From contig NZ_CP095046.1 in the NCBI RefSeq assembly GCF_022919215.1, forward strand, positions 2,532,501 through 2,596,500: 64,000 nt of DNA, written 5' to 3'. The notes under the pieces were generated by a model. That model was not told the DNA's origin. It searched no databases and saw nothing but the letters and a program-made list of their open reading frames with translations. Position 1 is the stretch's first letter. Every line of letters starts with the position of its first letter. Of the stretch, positions 46,745 to 55,727 are shown one piece after another. Made by a program: the position numbers and the translations under genes. The DNA comes from Hymenobacter cellulosilyticus (GTDB lineage Bacteria > Bacteroidota > Bacteroidia > Cytophagales > Hymenobacteraceae).

Positions 46745-48181
46745 TTAGTGCGCGTGCTGAGCCAGGCTGCTGTCGGCCTCGGCCAGGTCGTCGAGGGGCG
46801 GGGCCACGTAGTTGTCGACGAACTCGCCTTCCCAGCGGGCAATAACGGCCGAAGCTAGGCAGTTGCCGATAACGTTGACGGCCGTGCGGGCCATGTCCAT
46901 CAGCGCATCAATACCCAGAATGATGAACACCGGCCAGGAGGGCAGGTTGAACGAAGCCACCGTGGCCAGCAGAATAACCAACGAAGCCCGCGGTACGCCT
47001 GCTACGCCCTTGCTGGTCAGCATCAGGGTGAATACCATCACCAGCTGCTGCCCAAACGACAGCTCGACGCCGGCGGCCTGGGCCACGAATACGGCGGCCA
47101 GCGACAGATACAGCGTGGTGCCGTCGAGGTTAAAGGAGTAGCCCGTTGGCATGACGAAGGCTACCACCCGGCGCGGCACTCCAATGCTTTCCATGGCTTC
47201 CATGGCCCGGGGCAGGGCCGCTTCCGAGGAAGTAGTGGCAAAGGCAATGCTGACCGGCTCGGCAATGGCCTGCACGAACCGCTTGATTGGAATGCGGGCA
47301 ATCAGGGCCACCGGCACCAGGATCAGGATCAGGAAGGCAATCAGGGCCGCGTAGAGCGTCAGCAGCAGCTGCACGGCATTTACCAGGGGCCCGAAGCCCA
47401 TCTTGCCCACGGTGTAGGCAATGGCGCCGCCCACGCCCAGCGGGGCGAAGAACATAACCACGTTGGTGAACTTAAACATCACCTCCGACAAGCTTTCCGA
47501 CCATTCCACCATGGGGCGGCGGTGCTTGTCGTGGACCATAGCCAGGCCGATGGCGAAAATGATGGCGAATACCACTACCTGCAGCACCTGCCCCTCGGCT
47601 ATTGATTTGGCAATGTTTTCGGGGAAAATGTGGGTGATGATGTCGGCTGCGCTCTGCTTGGGCGCGGCCGCAATGGTTTCATTCACGTTGTTGTTGGCCT
47701 GAGCAGCAGCCAGCACGGCCGGGTCGAGGCGGCCGGCCTTGGTCAGATTGATGGCGGCCAGACCGATGAACAGGGCGAAGGTGGTTACTACCTCGAAGTA
47801 CACCAGGGCCTTGACGCCCATGCGGCCCACCTTTTTCAGGTCGGCGTGGCCGGCAATGCCCACTACCAACGTGGCAAATACCAGCGGGGCAATGATGGTC
47901 TTGACCAGGCGCAGGAACACGTCACTGAGCACTTTCAGGTTTTGGGCCTGCTGCGGGAAGTCGGCTCCGGCCTCGGCCCCAACGAACATGCTCACCACAA
48001 TCCAGAAGGTGAGGGAGCGGCGCTGGGTGGCGTAGGCCACCATGGCGAGCAGTGCCACCCAGCGGGCGGCCATGGGTACCACGTCGGGCAGGCTGCCGGG
48101 ATTGTAGGCGTGCAAAACGGTGAGGGCCCCGGCTACCACGAGCAGCAGCAAGACCAGAAGAGCAAGGCGGGAAAACTTCAT
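46745..48181 (-). CDS. Dicarboxylate/glutamate:cation symporter (DAACS family)
   Basis: About 478 residues. The family motifs are clear: the serine-rich loop SIAFATTSSEAALP, GYSFNLDGTTLYLSLAAVFVAQ (NMDGT region, here NLDGT), LMLTSKGVAGVPRASLVILLAT, and the last helix GIDALMDMARTAVNVIGNCLASA with the aspartate and asparagine that bind substrate. Eight helices and two re-entrant hairpins are expected. It takes up glutamate, aspartate or C4-dicarboxylates with Na+ or H+. I start at ATG 48181 (MKFSRLALL). The divergent dipeptide epimerase releases glutamate-type products, which fits. Confidence 0.9.
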   Translation of the reverse strand: MKFSRLALLVLLLLVVAGALTVLHAYNPGSLPDVVPMAARWVALLAMVAYATQRRSLTFWIVVSMFVGAEAGADFPQQAQNLKVLSDVFLRLVKTIIAPLVFATLVVGIAGHADLKKVGRMGVKALVYFEVVTTFALFIGLAAINLTKAGRLDPAVLAAAQANNNVNETIAAAPKQSAADIITHIFPENIAKSIAEGQVLQVVVFAIIFAIGLAMVHDKHRRPMVEWSESLSEVMFKFTNVVMFFAPLGVGGAIAYTVGKMGFGPLVNAVQLLLTLYAALIAFLILILVPVALIARIPIKRFVQAIAEPVSIAFATTSSEAALPRAMEAMESIGVPRRVVAFVMPTGYSFNLDGTTLYLSLAAVFVAQAAGVELSFGQQLVMVFTLMLTSKGVAGVPRASLVILLATVASFNLPSWPVFIILGIDALMDMARTAVNVIGNCLASAVIARWEGEFVDNYVAPPLDDLAEADSSLAQHAH

Positions 48182-48276
48182 GCGGGAAAAATCGGAGGGA
48201 AAACGAGGCGGGAAACTCAGCAAAGATAGGTTATTGAGTTTCGTAGTGAATTGCTCCCTATCAATCTTGTTTTTCC

Positions 48277-48288
48277 GTACATCTGTAC
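48277..48288. promoter_or_regulatory. Palindrome overlapping a -7-like box
   Basis: GTACA-TC-TGTAC, a 5-bp perfect inverted repeat. TACATCTG within it differs from TAnnTTTG at one base. It lies 26-37 bases upstream of the proposed GTG start of the epimerase. An operator is possible. Confidence 0.4.
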
Positions 48289-48313
48289 TGGTTTCTACTC
48301 TATCTATTTTCCT

Positions 48314-49357
48314 GTGCCGCTACCCTGGACCCTGGCTGCTCACGAGCTGCCGCTACGTTATACCTGGAAACTTTCCCGCAACGCCACCGATACGAAAACG
48401 AACCTGGTCGTGCGGGTAGGGGAGGGCTCCAGCTCGGGGTGGGGCGAGGCCGCGCCCAACGTGCGCTACGGCGAAACGCCCGCCGGCCTGATGGCCGAGT
48501 TTGAGGCCCTGCTGCAGGACGGGCTGGGCCAGTGCACCCGCTTGCCCGAGCTGGAAGAGTTTCTGACCAAAAAGGCGCCTTCCCACGCCCTGCGCTTCGC
48601 CCTGGAGTCGGCGTTTGTGCACCGCGAAGCCGCCTTGCAGGGCCAGTCGGTGTCGGCGTGGCTGGGCGTGCCCGCTCCGAGCCGACCGGTAGCCACGGCT
48701 TTTACGCTGCCCATCATGGAGCCTGGTGCGGTGGCCGCCTTTGTGCAGGAGCAGCGCATGAGCCGCTTTGCCCAGATCAAAGTCAAGGTAAACCAGGAAA
48801 GCGGGTTCGATTTGCTGCGGGCCCTGACGCAGGCCTTGCCCGGCCGCGAAATTCTTATCGACGGGAACGAAGCCTGGACCGACGCCGACTCGCTGTTGCA
48901 ATTCCTGGAGCAGACCCAGACCCTGCCCGGCCTGCGGGTGCGCTTGCTGGAGCAGCCCCTGCCCGCCCATTGCCCCGACGACTACCGCTACCTGCGCAGC
49001 CGGTCGCATTGGCCCGTGTTTGCCGATGAGTCCGTAACCGACACAGCCGACTTTGCCAGCATTGCCCAGCAGTTTCACGGCGTAAATATGAAGCTGATGA
49101 AGGCCGGCGGCTACCTCAACGGCCTGCGGCTGCTGCAAAAGACCCGCGTCCACGGCCTTCAAACGATGCTGGGCTGCATGGTCGAAACCTCGTTGGGCAT
49201 CTGGTCGGCCCTGCAGATCAGCCACCTGGCCGAGGTCTGCGACCTGGACGGCTTCCTCATTCTGCGCGACGAGCCGTTTGGGCTGGTGCGGGAAGCCGAC
49301 GGGGTGCTCACGCCGCTGCCCGTGTGCTGGAAGTCGTTGCGGCCAGTGGTGAGTTAA
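48314..49357 (+). CDS. Dipeptide epimerase, enolase superfamily
   Basis: About 347 residues from a GTG at 48314 (MPLPWTLAAHELPLRYTW); no ATG fits, and the TTG at 48251 would add a Tyr/Phe-rich tail unlike the family. The muconate-lactonizing subgroup residues are present: acid/base lysine pair in QIKVKVN (K-x-K), metal ligands DGNEAW, LEQPL and ADESV, and the opposite lysine in MKLMKAGG. L-Ala-D/L-Glu epimerases act on dipeptides from murein recycling. A lysine at the substrate-specificity position cannot be judged here. It sits next to the dicarboxylate symporter in divergent orientation. Confidence 0.85.
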   Translation: MPLPWTLAAHELPLRYTWKLSRNATDTKTNLVVRVGEGSSSGWGEAAPNVRYGETPAGLMAEFEALLQDGLGQCTRLPELEEFLTKKAPSHALRFALESAFVHREAALQGQSVSAWLGVPAPSRPVATAFTLPIMEPGAVAAFVQEQRMSRFAQIKVKVNQESGFDLLRALTQALPGREILIDGNEAWTDADSLLQFLEQTQTLPGLRVRLLEQPLPAHCPDDYRYLRSRSHWPVFADESVTDTADFASIAQQFHGVNMKLMKAGGYLNGLRLLQKTRVHGLQTMLGCMVETSLGIWSALQISHLAEVCDLDGFLILRDEPFGLVREADGVLTPLPVCWKSLRPVVS

Positions 49358-49382
49358 TGGGCAAACTTACAGGGTATTGAAA

Positions 49383-49763
49383 ATGCTGGCGAAAAATAGA
49401 ATGACACTAGCGCTGGGCTTGGCACTGGCGTCTTGCAGCGTACGAGAAGACGTGGTGTTTTCAGCCTTTGATGAGCTGCATTATCTCCAGCTGTACGAGA
49501 AAAACAACGAATTTGAAATTCTGCATAATGGTCTGAACACGGCCCAAGGCCGGTATCAGGTAAAAGGCGACACCATTCTGCTGAACTACCTGCCGGGGCA
49601 GTTCACGGTTAAAAGAAGCGAAGAGTTGGATGGAGCCAATGCCAAGCTGACCCGAATAGTAATTATTGACCGAAAGCAAAGCCACATCCGCTCGGCCGAT
49701 AAGCACCCTTTCTGCGCCCAGATTACCGTCAATCGGCTTACTCGAGCAACGTCTATACAATAA
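49383..49763 (+). CDS. Small putative lipoprotein
   Basis: About 126 residues from ATG 49383 (MLAKNRMTLALGLALASC; lipobox LASC). Beta-rich with alternating hydrophobics (FDELHYLQLYEKNNEFEILH, GRYQVKGDTILLNYLPGQ, KLTRIVIIDRKQSHI). The plan resembles small lipoproteins of unknown function in Cytophagales. It starts 25 bases after the epimerase stop, so it may share its transcript. Single cysteine near the C-terminus. Function unknown. Confidence 0.65.
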   Translation: MLAKNRMTLALGLALASCSVREDVVFSAFDELHYLQLYEKNNEFEILHNGLNTAQGRYQVKGDTILLNYLPGQFTVKRSEELDGANAKLTRIVIIDRKQSHIRSADKHPFCAQITVNRLTRATSIQ

Positions 49764-49764
49764 G

Positions 49765-49795
49765 CAAAGCGCCACCCGTAGCAGGTGGCGCTTTG
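49765..49795. terminator. Bidirectional terminator
   Basis: CAAAGCGCCACC (49765-49776) with GGTGGCGCTTTG (49784-49795), between the lipoprotein gene and the convergent gene at 49831. Confidence 0.85.
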
Positions 49796-49830
49796 TCTGT
49801 ATCCTTATAACGAAGTCAGTATTGGAAAGC

Positions 49831-50421
49831 TTACTTCACCTGCCGCAGCTGCTCATCCAGGGCCTTAATCTGCTGGTCGAGCTGGCTGGTGTCGGCGGGG
49901 CGCTGGGTGCCGGAGCTCAAAAGGCTGATTTTGTCGTTGAGAAGCTGGATTTTCTGGGCCATTAGGGTGAGGCGGTTGTTGAGGCTGGTCAGGCGCGTCT
50001 CCATGTCGGCAGTGGTCGGCGGGGAGTTGCGGTCCACGTACTGCTCGTACTGGGCGCCAGCCGGGGCGGTAGTGCCCCGGGCTGCGGCCGCGCTGCCGGG
50101 CGTGGCAAACACAATGTCGCCCTGCATGGTCACGTAGTCACCTTCCTTGAGCGTGGTTTTTTTGCCGCCGGGCAGCTCCACAATCCCGCTCTTATAGTTC
50201 ACCTTTGTGCCATTGCTCAGCACCACGTTCTTGGTTAAGGGCTTGGTGCTCGAGCCCGAGCGCAGCACTACTTCGCCCTCGCGCATCAGAAACTGGTCGG
50301 TAGTATTGGCCGAAATGGCGCCGAGCACGGCGGGCTTGGGCTGAGCCGGGGCCTGGGCCAATGCACTGAGCGGGCTGGCCAGGGCCAACAATAGAAGGGC
50401 GGGGAGGAGATGACGATTCAT
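49831..50421 (-). CDS. Secreted DUF6799-like protein with coiled-coil tail
   Basis: About 196 residues. ATG 50421 starts a signal peptide (NRHLLPALLLLALASPLSALAQ). The middle (FLMREGEVVLRSGSSTKPLTKNVVLSNGTKVNYKSGIVELPGGKKTTLKEGDYVTMQGDI) has the repeated D/N-G and K-K strand pattern of DUF6799 domains. The last 45 residues are a heptad-like helix (MAQKIQLLNDKISLLSSG, LDQQIKALDEQLRQVK). A periplasmic protein of unknown role. It is divergent from the MarR gene, so the promoter region is shared. Confidence 0.7.
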   Translation of the reverse strand: MNRHLLPALLLLALASPLSALAQAPAQPKPAVLGAISANTTDQFLMREGEVVLRSGSSTKPLTKNVVLSNGTKVNYKSGIVELPGGKKTTLKEGDYVTMQGDIVFATPGSAAAARGTTAPAGAQYEQYVDRNSPPTTADMETRLTSLNNRLTLMAQKIQLLNDKISLLSSGTQRPADTSQLDQQIKALDEQLRQVK

Positions 50422-50517
50422 GGCGCGGTGTTTGGTTAATACGCTGAGCTTACGGGTTTGCCGCAATTCAGTTTTTGCCGCATCCGGGCCCCCGAAAAAT
50501 AAATTTGGTGAACTATG

Positions 50518-50548
50518 TTGCGACATTAAATGTATGTACATATATTTG
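50518..50548 (+). promoter_or_regulatory. MarR promoter with overlapping palindrome
   Basis: -33 TTG (50518-50520) and -7 TATATTTG (50541-50548) are 20 bases apart. A 20-base palindrome at 50528-50547 (AAATGTATGT and ACATATATTT, one mismatched pair) covers the spacer and the -7 box. A MarR dimer bound there would block its own promoter. Confidence 0.7.
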
Positions 50549-50579
50549 CAACGTAATCCAGCCCGGCTGAATGCAGACC

Positions 50580-51026
50580 ATGAGAATCGAAGACGAAATA
50601 AAGCAGCCCGTGTTTAAGGATGAGTACCAGAAAGGCCTGATCAATCTGGTATACACGGCCGGCTGGCTGCAGCAGCAGCAGCAGGCTTCCTTCCGCGAAT
50701 TCGACATTACACTGCCCCAATTCAACATTCTGCGCATTCTGCGCGGTCAGCACCCCAAGCCGGCTACGGTCAACCTGCTCATTGAGCGCATGCTCGACAA
50801 AACCAGCAATGCTTCCCGCATCGTCGATAAGCTCGAAGCCAAGGCCCTGGTGACGCGCACCGTGTGCCCCAGCAACCGCCGGGCCGTGGATATCCGCATC
50901 ACCGACAGCGGCCTGGAGCTGTTGCAGCGCATGGATGCCAGCGTGGATTTGCACCACGGCCTCAAGACCCTGACGTTGGAAGAAGCCCAGCAGCTCAACA
51001 CCATTCTCGATAAAATCCGCGACTGA
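50580..51026 (+). CDS. MarR family transcriptional regulator
   Basis: About 148 residues. Winged helix: TLPQFNILRILRGQHPKPATVNLLIERMLDKTSNASRIVDKLEAKALV (recognition helix TSNASRIVDKL), then the wing TRTVCPSNRRAVDIRIT. Flanking dimer helices have a Q-rich segment (WLQQQQQASF). Two in-frame ATGs exist: 50571 (MQTMRIEDEI) and 50580 (MRIEDEI). I chose the second because the IEDEI start resembles related proteins. A palindrome overlapping its promoter suggests autorepression, and the YceI gene follows by 48 bases. Ligand unknown. Confidence 0.88.
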   Translation: MRIEDEIKQPVFKDEYQKGLINLVYTAGWLQQQQQASFREFDITLPQFNILRILRGQHPKPATVNLLIERMLDKTSNASRIVDKLEAKALVTRTVCPSNRRAVDIRITDSGLELLQRMDASVDLHHGLKTLTLEEAQQLNTILDKIRD

Positions 51027-51074
51027 CGTTTTTCAGTCAACCCCATACCGTTCCCCTTTTACTTTCCTTTAGTC

Positions 51075-51718
51075 ATGAAAAAATTTGCTCTTTCCGCTCT
51101 GTTCGTTGCTTCTATCATGATTGCTCCGGCCGTTGCCAAAGATCCTTCGGCTCCGAAAGCAGCCACCAGCACCAAGGCCGCCGCTACGGTGTACAAAGTG
51201 CAGCCACAACTCAGCACCCTGGGCTGGGTTGGCAAAAAAGTGACGGGCCAGCACAGCGGTACCATCCAGTTCAAAAGCGGTGACGTGGAAGTAAAAGGCA
51301 ACCAAATCACCGGTGGCACTTTCGTCATCGACATGAACTCGCTGAAGGTTACCGACATCACCGACGCCGACACCAACGGCAAACTGATGGGCCACCTGCG
51401 CTCCGACGACTTCTTCAGCATTGAGAAGAATGCTACGTCGACCTTCAAAATCACCAAGATTACCCCATCAAAGGCGCTGCCGCTGATGCTAACAACGCTA
51501 CCGTAACCGGTAACCTGACCATCAAGGGCATCACCAAGCCAATCAGCTTCCCCGCCAAAATCGGCGTGAAAAACGGCGTAGCTGCCGCTTCGGGCACCGC
51601 TACCATCGACCGGACCCAGTTTGACATCAAATACGGCTCGAAGTCGTTCTTCGAAAGCATTGGCGACAAAGCCATTGATAACGACTTCACCCTGAGCTTC
51701 AACGTTATTGCCAAGTAA
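51075..51718 (+). CDS. YceI family periplasmic protein (one frameshift)
   Basis: About 214 residues. Signal peptide MKKFALSALFVASIMIAPAVA; an alanine/lysine linker; then the YceI lipocalin-like barrel: YKVQPQLSTLGWVGKKVTGQHSGTIQFKSGDVEV, MNSLKVTDI, HLRSDDFFSIEKN, then in the other frame TGNLTIKGITKPISFPAKIG, TIDRTQFDIKYGS. YceI proteins bind isoprenoid-like lipids. The break is at CCCC 51463-51466; one C gives K-I-T-P-I-K-G-A-A. It is in a probable operon with the MarR gene and ends at a strong terminator. Confidence 0.88.
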
Positions 51719-51738
51719 TAACCAGAAGTAGCAATTCT

Positions 51739-51778
51739 AAAAAAGCCCCCGTCGTGCTACACGACGGGGGCTTTTTTT
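51739..51778. terminator. Strong bidirectional terminator
   Basis: A 17-18 bp stem with a short loop (51739-51756 with 51760-51777) and T-runs, after YceI and before the convergent gene at 51874. Confidence 0.9.
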
Positions 51779-51873
51779 GTGGGCAAAAAGCCCAATGCGA
51801 AGCTGGCTTACCTGCCACCGCCGGCGGGCAGAACTAAAAGTTGTTCTCTGAAGCCCGGCCCCAGCGCATGGCG

Positions 51874-52431
51874 CTATTCCGGCACTACCAGCTCCCGGGG
51901 CAGTTCGAAGCGTAGGTTGCGGCTTTTGCTACGGCCGTGGAGCTGCTGCAGAAAATCGTCGAGCTCGGGCTTGTATTCCAGCCACAGGTCCTCGTGCAGG
52001 TTAGCCAGGATAAGCTGGGCAGTACGGGCCGTAAGCCGGGCCGTACTCACGTAAAAGCCATTATAGGGCGAGTCGAACTGCCCGGTATAGTTGTCGAAAA
52101 TCAGGCGCAGGGCGTAGAGGTTCAGGTCAATTTCCAGACGCTTGTCCTTGGTAATGCGGCGGGAGCGGGCACTTTCCTTCACGGCCTTGCCCAGCGCCTT
52201 ATTCAGGCTGCGGTTGAGCAGGCGCCCGGTCACGGCCACGTTGAATAGCTCATGAATTCGGTCGGTGGTCTGCTCATATACCTGCTCCACCGTTACTTCG
52301 GGCAGCAGCTCGAATACCAGGGTTTCGTAGAGCTCAGCGTCGCGGCGCACGGCCCGCAGCAGCAGCTTTTCCTTGTCGGCATCAGGCAGGCGCTTCAGAG
52401 CTTTCTTGAATTCAGAGGAGGGAACGGGCAT
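51874..52431 (-). CDS. Conserved hypothetical helical protein
   Basis: 185 residues, no signal peptide or membrane helix. Entirely helical by composition (FKKALKRLPDADKEKLLLRAVRRDAELYETLVFELL, EQVYEQTTDRIHELFNVAVTG, LEIDLNLYALRLIFDNYTG, TARTAQLILANLHEDLWLEYKPELDDFLQQL), ending ELVVPE. I do not recognise the family. It is divergent from the Gly-Gly protein and DUF4132 genes at 52601-55609; whether it belongs to that system is not clear from orientation alone. Confidence 0.65.
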   Translation of the reverse strand: MPVPSSEFKKALKRLPDADKEKLLLRAVRRDAELYETLVFELLPEVTVEQVYEQTTDRIHELFNVAVTGRLLNRSLNKALGKAVKESARSRRITKDKRLEIDLNLYALRLIFDNYTGQFDSPYNGFYVSTARLTARTAQLILANLHEDLWLEYKPELDDFLQQLHGRSKSRNLRFELPRELVVPE

Positions 52432-52503
52432 AGAGGAAAGTTCGCAGGAAAAAACGAAGAACTAAACAGGCAATACGCCCGCGACAAAAAACGGGTACTA
52501 AAG

Positions 52504-52523
52504 AATTGTGTTTGCTAACAATT
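52504..52523. promoter_or_regulatory. Inverted repeat upstream of the Gly-Gly protein gene
   Basis: AATTGT (52504-52509) and ACAATT (52518-52523) separated by 8 bases, 78 bases before the ATG at 52601. A possible operator; no clear -7 box is attached. Confidence 0.35.
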
Positions 52524-52600
52524 TTAGTACCTTGCTTCGGCTAACGGCGTTAGTTTGGCGCCCAGGCCTACTGATTCCATTCACTTACTTGTTCTTCGTT

Positions 52601-52996
52601 ATGGCCTTACTTACGATTCAGGATGAAACCGTTGCGGGCGGTGTCCTCAACCGGCTGGAGCTGGAAATAGCCCAAGAAATGCTCACCGTGCGCGAGTTAA
52701 TAGCCCGCCGTGTAGCGCAGGAAGTAATTGCGTACAACACCCGGCAGCAGGAAATATTTCAGGGCTTAGTGCAGCCCACCGAGTCGGAGCGGGTGCTCAA
52801 CGGGTTCCGGATGTTGCGCCAAGCTAAGCCAATTGATACCGAAGTCCAGTTGTATAAAGCCTTGGAGGGCTTCCTGCAAAACAGCTATTTCGTGCTGGTT
52901 AATGACCGGCAGGTCGATAGTTTAGAAGAAGAAGTATGGCTGGGAAGCGGAGCTACGGCCAGCTTTATTAAGCTTACTCCGCTGGTGGGCGGCTGA
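52601..52996 (+). CDS. Small protein, predicted beta-grasp fold ending in Gly-Gly
   Basis: 131 residues from ATG 52601 (MALLTIQDETVAGG); the longer frame upstream is unlikely. Strands LLTIQDE and LNRLELEI are followed by a helix with T-V-R-E-L-I-A-R-R-V. After an insertion of about 50 residues comes FVLVNDRQVDSLEEEVWLG, then SGATASFIKLTPLVGG at the C-terminus. This order (two strands, TVxEL helix, VN-x-V, then a final strand ending in GG) is that of MoaD/ThiS and other ubiquitin-like beta-grasp proteins, whose terminal Gly-Gly is adenylated and used for thiolation or conjugation. The gene precedes DUF4132 by 89 bases. The fold call is an inference. Confidence 0.6.
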   Translation: MALLTIQDETVAGGVLNRLELEIAQEMLTVRELIARRVAQEVIAYNTRQQEIFQGLVQPTESERVLNGFRMLRQAKPIDTEVQLYKALEGFLQNSYFVLVNDRQVDSLEEEVWLGSGATASFIKLTPLVGG

Positions 52997-53085
52997 GCAT
53001 AACGCGGCGTAACGCCTCTGCGGAATATTAGCGGGATGCCTGCCGTGGCGCAACTGCTACTTTATGGGCTATTTCAGCTTTTTCG

Positions 53086-55609
53086 ATGACTACCAAGAGC
53101 ACGACTTATATTGCTAAAATACGGAGCACCAGCCCGGAGGCGCTGGAAATGCAGCCCGTGCTGCTCGATATGCTTCTGGAATTTGAAAAGCAGGCCGGCA
53201 GCTACTGGGACCTGACTTTGTCGGAACTTACAGCTTATGCAAACCTGAAAAACCAGAGCCCGGCCTACAAGGGTCGGCTGGTGCTGGCCACGGCCGAAGC
53301 CATGCCCGGTCTGGCACACGACAGCAAAGCCCGGCACTTGCTCGATACGCTGCTCAAGGTACTGTTGCGCTCAACGCTGGAGCTGAGCAATGCGGCATTT
53401 GTGCGCCTGCTGGAGCAATTCAAGCTCGGTAAGGAAGCTACGCCCGATACCATTATTGCCTCATTATACACATATCCGGTGACGGCGGTGCTAACTCAGT
53501 TAGAGAAGCAAGTCAAAAAGCAGCCGTTGGATGAAACCCTGACCACCTACCTAAAGGAGCTGCTAGTTAAAATCGGGGACTATACGGGCTACGCACCTTT
53601 GGTGAAAGTGCGGATAAAAGTTCAGGACATTCTGGCCCAAACCGACCGAGAGGCGCTGCCTACCGTCATATTCTCCGGCAACGATGCTTTCGGACAGGCG
53701 CTTAATGAGTTTATTGAGGAGCTAGAGCCCCTACGGCCCGGCCTTGGCTGCAGCTGTTACAGCTTTGGCACAAAGCCAGCGGGGCTCAGCCCACGGCCAA
53801 GTTTAAGAAGGAAGCCGAGGCTGCCATTGCCGCAGTTGGCCAGGAAATCGTGGTAGCGCACTACGGTGTTTGGCTGGCCGGTCTAACGCAGCTGCCCATT
53901 CAGACCTTCCATCTCAACGACGACCCTAGCTCGTATTCAAATTCGTATCTGCTGACGGACTCGAATCTGAACACCGCCAAAGGGCTTGTCTGGACAAGTA
54001 TTTCTCTGCTTACGCCGGCCATGTATTCCTCCCTTGCGGAACTGGCCCTGAAGTGCTACCACAGAGTTCCGGGGCAGGGGCCAGTGGCCGTTAGCCTGGG
54101 CAATGCCTGCGTAATGGCCCTGGCCCAGTCTGGGCTGCCGGGTATTGCTCACCTCTCGCGGTTGCGCCAAAGGGTAAAGCAAACCAGCACGCAAGCCCTG
54201 ATTGGCAGCCACATCAAAAAAGCTTCCCGGGAACTAGGCGTGACGCCCGCCGAGATTGAAGATATGGCCGTCCCAACCTGCGGCCTCGTGGCAGGCCGGG
54301 CGCGTTTCGAACTGGGCGAGTACCGGGCCGAATTGCTGCTCACGGGCGGTAAAGCCGAAGTGCAGTGGGCCAAGGATGGTAAGCAACTTAAGTCGGCACC
54401 GGCGGCGCTAAAGCAAAGCCACGCTGCTGAGCTCAAAGACCTGAGAGAGGCCCAAACCCTGGCCCAGCAAACGCTGACGGCGCAGCGGGAGCGGCTGGAC
54501 CGCAGCTTTGTGGAGGGCCGGCAGCTGCCTCTGGCTTGGTTTGAGCAATACTACCTGGAGCACGGCTTGCTCGGTTACCTGACCCGCCAGTTGATCTGGC
54601 GCTTCCACCAGCCCGACGGCTCTCACACCGATGCCCTTTGGCTGAATGAGGCCTGGCATGATGCCCAGGGCCAGCCGTTGCCTCCGCTAACGACGGCAGT
54701 TCGGGTGCAGCTTTGGCACCCCGTGCTGGCCCCGACGAACGAGGTGCAGGCGTGGCGCAAACTACTGGAAGACAGGCAGCTGCGGCAACCGCTAAAGCAG
54801 GCGTTTCGGGAACTGTACCTGCTTACGCCGCCCGAGGAGCGTACCGGTACGTATTCCAACCGCATGGCCGCCCACGTATTGCGCCAGCACCAATTCAATT
54901 CCCTGGCCAAGCTGCGCGGCTGGCGTTATAGCCTCCTGGGGGCTTACGACAAGGGGTACGACTCGGACTCGGCCACGCTGCCGGTGCCCGGCCACGACTT
55001 GGAGGCGGAGTTTTGGGTGAGTGAAGTCAATGCCGATGACGCCTTCAACGCCACGGGTATCTGGAATTACGTCAGCACCGACCAGGTCCGCTTCGTCAAT
55101 AACCACGGGCCCGTGCCGCTGACGGAGGTGCCGCCGCTGGTTTTCTCCGAAGTGATGCGCGACGTAGACCTGTTTGTAGGCGTGGGCAGCGTGGGCAACG
55201 ACCCACAGTGGCGCGACAACGGCGGCCTGCCAGCTTACCGCAACTACTGGGAAAGCTACAGCTTCGGCGAATTGGGGAAGTGGCCAAAAACCGCAAGCTG
55301 GCTTTGGAGCGGCTGGTGCCCCGCATGAAAATCGGGAAGGTGAGCGAAATTCAGGACCGGTTTCTGGTGGTGCGCGGCAAGCGGCGTACCTACAAAATTC
55401 ACCTGGGCTCGGGCAATATCCTGATGGAGCCCAACGACCAGTACCTGTGCATCGTGCCGGACCGCTCCGCCAAAACTCCGGGCGCGGCCGACGTGTTTCT
55501 TCCTTTCGAAGGCGACGCGGTGCTGTCCATTATCCTGAGCAAAGCTCTGCTGCTGATGGACGACGACAAGATTACTGACGAGACCATCAACCGCCAGATT
55601 GGGCGGTAA
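53086..55609 (+). CDS. DUF4132 (MolR-type) protein (two frameshifts)
   Basis: About 841 residues. The C-terminal part has the DUF4132 pattern: FNATGIWNYVSTDQVRFVNNHG, LTEVPPLVFSEVMRDVDLFVGVGSVGNDPQW, then RTYKIHLGSGNILMEPNDQYLCIVPD. The N-terminal half is helical (LLDMLLEFEKQAGSYWDLTLSEL, TYLKELLVKIGDY). Unlike many relatives there is no N-terminal WGR domain. Breaks: CCC 53737-53739 (one C gives L-R-P-R-P-W-L-Q-L) and GGGG 55274-55277 (one G gives E-L-G-E-V-A-K-N-R). E. coli MolR of this family was linked to molybdate metabolism; other members occur in gene sets proposed as conflict systems. Confidence 0.82.
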
Positions 55610-55628
55610 AAAGAAGTTGAGCATCAAC

Positions 55629-55664
55629 AAAAAAGCCACTTCCGACGCGGGAAGTGGCTTTTTT
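55629..55664. terminator. Bidirectional terminator after DUF4132
   Basis: AAAAAAGCCACTTCC (55629-55643) with GGAAGTGGCTTTTTT (55650-55664). Confidence 0.9.
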
Positions 55665-55727
55665 GTTGGGTTACTCCTGAAGCTCGCCTGATGCTACGCC
55701 GTCAGACTCGGATAATAAGCACTACGC

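Noticed and set aside
53086..55609. A full MoxR-vWA-MolR conflict operon.
   Set aside because: No MoxR ATPase, vWA, SWIM or WGR domain is found next to the DUF4132 gene in this window.
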